A DNA stretch of 10,289 nt from JBBSJV01 sp038256935 (GTDB taxonomy: Bacteria > Patescibacteriota > JACMRA01): contig JBBSJV010000055.1 of NCBI GenBank assembly GCA_038256935.1, positions 1 through 10,289 on the forward strand, in the 5' to 3' direction. Below the pieces are notes generated by a model. The model was given only the letters and a program-made list of their open reading frames with translations. It ran no database searches and was not told the DNA's origin. Positions within the stretch are counted from its first letter, which is position 1; each line of letters opens with the position of its first letter. Shown in pieces: positions 6,884 to 10,289 of this stretch. The position numbers and the translations under genes were made by a program.

Positions 6884-6912
6884 TTGACGGCTACTAATAA
6901 TCATGATAAAAT
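6884..6912 (+). promoter_or_regulatory. Solute-binding protein promoter, giving a leaderless message
   Basis: TTGACG (6884-6889), 17 bases, then TAAAAT (6907-6912), preceded by TG at 6904-6905 (extended -10). Only 6 bases lie between the -10 box and the ATG, which places the predicted first base of the message on or next to the start codon. It stands back to back with the pilin promoter, with only 5 bases between the two -35 boxes. Confidence 0.7.
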
Positions 6913-6918
6913 AAGCAT

Positions 6919-8349
6919 ATGCAATCTTTGCTGAAAAACAAAACTGTACTAATTATTGTCGGCTTAATCCTAGCTTTATTACTTGGAGTTGTGGGTTATT
7001 CACTGACCAATAGAAGTGCTCCAGTCACCATCGTAGCTCAACCTGAGGTTAATCTTGTGTGGTGGAAAACTGATACAGACCAGAGAACCTACAGTGATAT
7101 CATCAAAGCTTTTCAGTCAGTTAATGGAAATCAAAAAGTGAAAATTGAAATAGTTAGGCCAGAATTTAAAGATGAGTATCAATACCACAGAAAACTTCTA
7201 GAAGCTTTTGCTAAAGGTGAAGGTCCTGATATATTTACCCTTAGAAATGATGATATTGCTTCATTTATTGATTATCTAACTCCCGTCACTGGAGTGCAAA
7301 GATTTACTGACACCGAACTTTTAAATAATTATCGCAACAACTACGTTGACTTGGTTGTCAGAGACACTGTTTATCGCGAGCAAATTTATGGAATTACTGG
7401 CTCTGTAGACTCTATTCAAATGTTTTATAATAAAGATTTACTAACTCAAGCTGATATTCCACTTCCAGCTCAAAACTGGGATCGCTTTAATCAAGATGTG
7501 GCCAGGCTTTCAGTTCGAAACACAAACAGTACTACTTTTAGAACAAGTGGAGTTGGGATGGGTACAGGATTGCTGAAAAAAGATGGGGATCTGGATCTAG
7601 ATCGAAATGTAGCAATTTATGAAGATATTTTACCATTATTAGTCTTTCAAAATGGCGGACAGCTTTATGATTATGCTACAAGGAGATCTACTTTTGATAG
7701 CAACAACAACTCAGCTATAACCGAAGCTGTAAATTATTACCTTAGTTTTTCCAACCCAACTAGCTCCAGATATGCTTGGAGTAGTGAATCTGAGTCCAAT
7801 GAAGAAATGTTTCTGGAAGGAAAAGTTGGATATATTTTTCAATACAAAGCCTTTGAAGATAAGATAAGAGAGAAAAACAACAGACTCAACTACGGAGTTG
7901 CTGAATTACCTCAAATAAATCCTGATCGAAAAAAAACATATGGTAGATTCTACGCTGATGTTATAAATAGGCAATTAGAAAGAGCCGTTCAGCTTAATCC
8001 AAGAGATGCTGTAGCTATCACAAAATTACAAAAAGCAAGGGAATTTATGTACTATCTTTCTACTGAAAATAGCCAAGTCTTGTACACAGCAGCTACAAAC
8101 ACCCCTAGTAGTCACAGAAGTATTATTCAAAGACAATTAAGCGGGCAAGAAAGCTTGCAGATCTTTGCCAGGGGATCACTTTATGCTGATAATTATTACA
8201 AGCCTGATGTCGATAGTGTAGAAAGAATTTGGGGAGAAATGCTATATAGAATTCAGTTTGAAAGTGAGCCAGTAAATACAAGTATCTCCAAAGCCGGACA
8301 AGAGTATGGGATCTTAGTAAATCAAGGAGCTAGAATACGATTGAAATAA
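6919..8349 (+). CDS. Extracellular solute-binding protein (family 1 / sugar type), membrane-anchored
   Basis: 476 residues. A hydrophobic helix (about 9-29) anchors it. The mature part starts VNLVWWKTD (44-52), then DIIKAFQ (60-66), KGEGPDIFTLRND (99-111), YGITGSVDSIQMFYNKDLL (157-175) and a C-terminal helical lobe; these match the order of ABC-transporter substrate-binding proteins for sugars and related compounds. There is no cysteine in the whole protein, so it is not a lipoprotein; the helix probably remains as the anchor. No ABC permease or ATPase gene lies near, and the gene shares a divergent promoter region with the pilin operon, so it may supply a distant transporter, or act as a binder linked to the pilus. 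The ligand cannot be told from sequence. Confidence 0.8.
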   Translation: MQSLLKNKTVLIIVGLILALLLGVVGYSLTNRSAPVTIVAQPEVNLVWWKTDTDQRTYSDIIKAFQSVNGNQKVKIEIVRPEFKDEYQYHRKLLEAFAKGEGPDIFTLRNDDIASFIDYLTPVTGVQRFTDTELLNNYRNNYVDLVVRDTVYREQIYGITGSVDSIQMFYNKDLLTQADIPLPAQNWDRFNQDVARLSVRNTNSTTFRTSGVGMGTGLLKKDGDLDLDRNVAIYEDILPLLVFQNGGQLYDYATRRSTFDSNNNSAITEAVNYYLSFSNPTSSRYAWSSESESNEEMFLEGKVGYIFQYKAFEDKIREKNNRLNYGVAELPQINPDRKKTYGRFYADVINRQLERAVQLNPRDAVAITKLQKAREFMYYLSTENSQVLYTAATNTPSSHRSIIQRQLSGQESLQIFARGSLYADNYYKPDVDSVERIWGEMLYRIQFESEPVNTSISKAGQEYGILVNQGARIRLK

Positions 8350-8448
8350 AGGATCTTTTGCACCATCGACTGAGTATTAAATCCTTGCTAGTAAGTAAAT
8401 CTCAGTATGCATCTGCTCCAAGGAGTGGGATATTTAACTCTTCTGAGA
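8350..8448. other. Spacer between convergent genes
   Basis: This holds no gene. I looked for a rightward terminator for the solute-binding protein gene and found only short imperfect inverted repeats (for example CTGAG at about 8369 and CTCAG at 8401), none followed by a T-run. Confidence 0.4.
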
Positions 8449-8477
8449 ATAAAAAAACCACCCTTTTACAGGTGGCT
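8449..8477 (-). terminator. Rho-independent terminator of gmd
   Basis: Read leftward, CCACC (8475-8471), an 8-base loop TGTAAAAG, GGTGG (8462-8458) and then seven T (8457-8451). It lies 21 bases past the gmd stop and points the right way for that gene. Confidence 0.8.
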
Positions 8478-8498
8478 AAAATGAATCTAATCAATCAA

Positions 8499-9524
8499 TT
8501 AGAATCCGTATTTTTTGATTTGCTCTATATCATTTAGAGTCATGATTTCAGCTAATTTATCAATTGTTGTAGTTGGCTCCCAACCTAGCTTTTCTTTGGC
8601 TTTAGCAGGGTCTCCGATAAGTAACTCAACTTCAGCTGGTCTGTAAAAATCAGGATTTACTTGAACTAGTAACTCTCCTGTCTTTTTATTGTAACCTTTT
8701 TCATTTTCCCCTTGTCCTTGCCAATCAACTTCGATATCAATACAAGCAAATGACATATTTACAAAGTCTCTGATAGATGTTGTAACGTTTGTTCCAAGCA
8801 CAAAAGTATCTGGCTCATCTGCTTGTAACATTCTCCACATTCCTTCTACGTATTCTTTAGCATATCCCCAATCTCTTTTAGCATCAAGATTTCCAAGTTC
8901 TAATAGTCTTGGAGTATCTGTTTTATGAGTTGCTACGTGGCGAGTGATTTTGCGAGTAACAAATTCAGGCCCTCTAAGTTCACTTTCGTGGTTAAATAGG
9001 ATACCGCAACTTGCAAACATATCGTAGCTTTCACGATAATTTATAGTCATCCAGTGCGCGTATAATTTAGCAACACCGTAAGGAGAGCGAGGGTAAAGTG
9101 GGGTCAACTCAGTTTGTGGAATTTCTTGTACTTTTCCATACAATTCTGAAGTTGAAGCTTGGTAAAACTTGGTATCAGGTTTGATAGTATGCAAAACATC
9201 TAAGATATAAGCAACTCCCATACCATCAATCATACCTGTAGAAATTGGTTGTTTAAAACTAGTTCCTACAAAACTTTGAGCAGCTAAGTTGTAAAACTCA
9301 TCAGGTTGAGTATCACGAATAGCTTGGTGAATATTACTATAGTCAAGTAAGTCAAATTCGACTAATTTAACCTTGTCAGTGATCCCTAAAAAGTCTAGCC
9401 TTCGAAGATTTTGCTGACTTGTTCTTCTAATCCCACCAAAGACTTGGTAACCTTTATCTAATAGTAGTTGTGCAAGCCACGCACCATCTTGGCCAGTAAT
9501 TCCCGTAACAAAAGCTTTTTTCAT
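8499..9524 (-). CDS. gmd: GDP-mannose 4,6-dehydratase
   Basis: 341 residues, normal length for the family. This NADP-dependent enzyme turns GDP-D-mannose into GDP-4-keto-6-deoxy-D-mannose, the first step to GDP-fucose, GDP-rhamnose and related surface sugars. It has the short-chain dehydrogenase Rossmann motif TGITGQDG (7-14), DLLDYSN (58-64), YNLAAQSFV (78-86), the active-site segment STSELYGK (124-131), the catalytic pair Tyr149/Lys153 in SPYGVAKLYAH, FNHES (177-181), RGPEFVTRK (184-192) and KRDWGYAKEYVEGMW (216-230), all hallmarks of Gmd. No partner gene (fucose synthase, reductase or glycosyltransferase) is nearby, so the end product is not known from this window. It is a single-gene unit with its own terminator, divergent from rpsO. 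Confidence 0.95.
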   Translation of the reverse strand: MKKAFVTGITGQDGAWLAQLLLDKGYQVFGGIRRTSQQNLRRLDFLGITDKVKLVEFDLLDYSNIHQAIRDTQPDEFYNLAAQSFVGTSFKQPISTGMIDGMGVAYILDVLHTIKPDTKFYQASTSELYGKVQEIPQTELTPLYPRSPYGVAKLYAHWMTINYRESYDMFASCGILFNHESELRGPEFVTRKITRHVATHKTDTPRLLELGNLDAKRDWGYAKEYVEGMWRMLQADEPDTFVLGTNVTTSIRDFVNMSFACIDIEVDWQGQGENEKGYNKKTGELLVQVNPDFYRPAEVELLIGDPAKAKEKLGWEPTTTIDKLAEIMTLNDIEQIKKYGF

Positions 9525-9570
9525 AATATAAATAATATTTTATACTTAAATCTTGGTAAATACAGTGAAA

Positions 9571-9590
9571 TTGTCAAAGGACGTTGACAA
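9571..9590. promoter_or_regulatory. Inverted repeat holding divergent TTGACA boxes (gmd / rpsO)
   Basis: TTGTCAA (9571-9577) and TTGACAA (9584-9590) form a perfect 7-base inverted repeat around AGGACG. Each arm contains a consensus -35 box, TTGACA, facing outward: one toward rpsO (9584-9589) and one toward gmd (9577-9572). Clear -10 boxes at 17 bases are missing. Toward rpsO the AT-rich TTATTTAATA near 9608-9617 is the best candidate; toward gmd, AAGATT (9554-9549) or, farther off, TATAAA (9544-9539). It could also be an operator. Confidence 0.45.
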
Positions 9591-9624
9591 AAACTAACAA
9601 TTAGCTCTTATTTAATATTATATT

Positions 9625-9969
9625 ATGTCGTCAAAACATATCCAAGCTGCCAAACCTACAATTGTTAGCAAACACCAAATTCACAAAACTGATACAGGAT
9701 CCCCTGAGGTCCAAGTAGCTATCCTTACTGAGGAAATCAAAAAACTCACCGATCATCTTAAGATCAACCCAAAAGATCACTCTTCTAGACGTGGTTTATT
9801 ACGTAAAGTTAGTCGCAGAAAGAAGCTTCTAAACTATCTTTTGGGAGAAGACAAAGTTAGATACATCAGAACCTGCAAGAAAAACGGAATCCGCACAAAT
9901 GCTGCAGTCATGCTAACTATGAATAGCCCAAAAAAAGTAGCTTTAGCTGAAGACGAAGCTGCTGAGTAA
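9625..9969 (+). CDS. rpsO: 30S ribosomal protein S15 with C-terminal extension
   Basis: 114 residues; the usual S15 is about 89. S15 binds the central domain of 16S rRNA early in small-subunit assembly. The family core is clear: TGSPEVQVAILT (24-35), HLKINPKDHSSRRGLLRKVS (44-63), RRKKLLNYL (64-72) and YIRTCKKNGIR (80-90), where normal S15 ends. The next 24 residues, ending in an acidic LAEDEAAE, are extra. The ATG at 9625 follows an AT-rich stretch without a Shine-Dalgarno sequence, and the promoter region leaves little room for the structured leader used for S15 autoregulation in E. coli. It stands alone; pnp, its common partner, is absent and two terminators follow. Confidence 0.95.
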   Translation: MSSKHIQAAKPTIVSKHQIHKTDTGSPEVQVAILTEEIKKLTDHLKINPKDHSSRRGLLRKVSRRKKLLNYLLGEDKVRYIRTCKKNGIRTNAAVMLTMNSPKKVALAEDEAAE

Positions 9970-10052
9970 TTATTGATAAACTTACTTCTAAGCTACCCTA
10001 AATTCTATAGTTGCCCCAGATTCTTAATTGTTATCTGATTACCCCAACTGTC

Positions 10053-10081
10053 ACCCCGTACTTGTTACGGGGTCTTTTTTT
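10053..10081 (+). terminator. Strong rho-independent terminator of rpsO
   Basis: ACCCCGTA (10053-10060), loop CTTGT, TACGGGGT (10066-10073): a perfect 8-base stem followed by C and seven T (10075-10081). It lies 83 bases past the rpsO stop. Confidence 0.9.
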
Positions 10082-10139
10082 AGTTTCAAAATTTCAGGAT
10101 AGAAATGTCTAAGTTTTTTCCTTTAAAGACACTGTATCG

Positions 10140-10169
10140 CCTTGAACTTATTTCAGGGTCTTTTTTTTT
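10140..10169 (+). terminator. Second terminator-like hairpin
   Basis: CCTTGAA (10140-10146), loop CTTAT, TTCAGGG (10152-10158): a 7-base stem with one G-T pair, then TC and nine T (10161-10169). It points the same way as the first terminator, with no gene between them. It could be a back-up stop or a copy of a dispersed palindrome. Confidence 0.7.
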
Positions 10170-10289
10170 ATTTATATTTACATTAAAGTATGATTATATC
10201 ATCCTGAACTCGTTTCAATACCTTATTATTGCTTTAATTATATAAAATATTTATTTATATATGCATATATCAGCTTTGTATTAGTAGCT
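10170..10289. other. A+T-rich gene-free end of the window
   Basis: Apart from the degenerate palindrome, this is very A+T-rich with many TATA-like strings (for example 10238-10265). Such sequence suits a promoter region for a gene beyond the window, but no specific box can be chosen. Confidence 0.3.
10201..10222. repeat. Degenerate copy of the hairpin sequence
   Basis: ATCCTGAACTCGTTTCAATA (10201-10220) follows the pattern of the 10140 hairpin (CCTTGAACTTATTTCAGGG), but the right arm has lost its match and there is no T-run. A partial right arm, TTTCAGGAT, also lies at 10092-10100. Confidence 0.35.

Noticed and set aside
1..10289. CRISPR array, tRNA or rRNA
   Set aside because: No regularly spaced repeats, no tRNA arm patterns and no rRNA-like sequence were seen on either strand.

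Overview
The window looks like a piece of a small, A+T-rich bacterial genome, most likely from the candidate phyla radiation (Patescibacteria). The reasons are indirect: genes are tightly packed, several starts sit almost on top of their promoters with no Shine-Dalgarno sequence, the pilus-type proteins resemble those of that group, and an S15 gene stands alone. The kinase gene ends in TGA and no recognised gene needs TGA as a sense codon, so the standard bacterial code fits and the TGA-recoded Patescibacteria lineages are unlikely. No rRNA is present, so the placement is an inference.

Left part (1-3542): an accessory, partly decayed region. It opens with the 3' end of an IS1595-type transposase, followed by a frameshifted remnant that may be an isoprenyl (undecaprenyl-diphosphate) synthase. 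Next come three intact genes: a leftward pair, a radical SAM protein with an N-terminal B12-binding-like domain and, 2 bases after it, a small uracil-DNA-glycosylase-like protein; and, divergently, a thymidylate-kinase-like P-loop kinase. The combination suggests chemistry on a nucleotide or base. After them comes a badly broken leftward gene (2945-3542) whose protein can be followed only by changing frame about five times.

Middle part (3578-8349): a surface module. A leftward operon encodes a VirB2/TrbC-like pilin with a glycine-rich linker and a cysteine-containing C-terminal domain, a membrane-anchored extracellular protein of unknown family, and a lipoprotein with Asp-box (YCF48/sortilin-like) beta-propeller repeats. 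The genes are 4 and 9 bases apart. A rightward gene for a membrane-anchored ABC-type solute-binding protein shares the divergent promoter region. Both promoters there have 17-base spacers and lie so close to the start codons that the messages should be leaderless or nearly so.

Right part (8450-10289): GDP-mannose 4,6-dehydratase (leftward, with its own terminator) and ribosomal protein S15 (rightward, with a C-terminal extension). They diverge from a region holding a perfect 7-base inverted repeat that contains two outward-facing TTGACA boxes. Two rho-independent terminators follow rpsO, and sequences like the second hairpin recur nearby.

No tRNA, rRNA or CRISPR array was seen.
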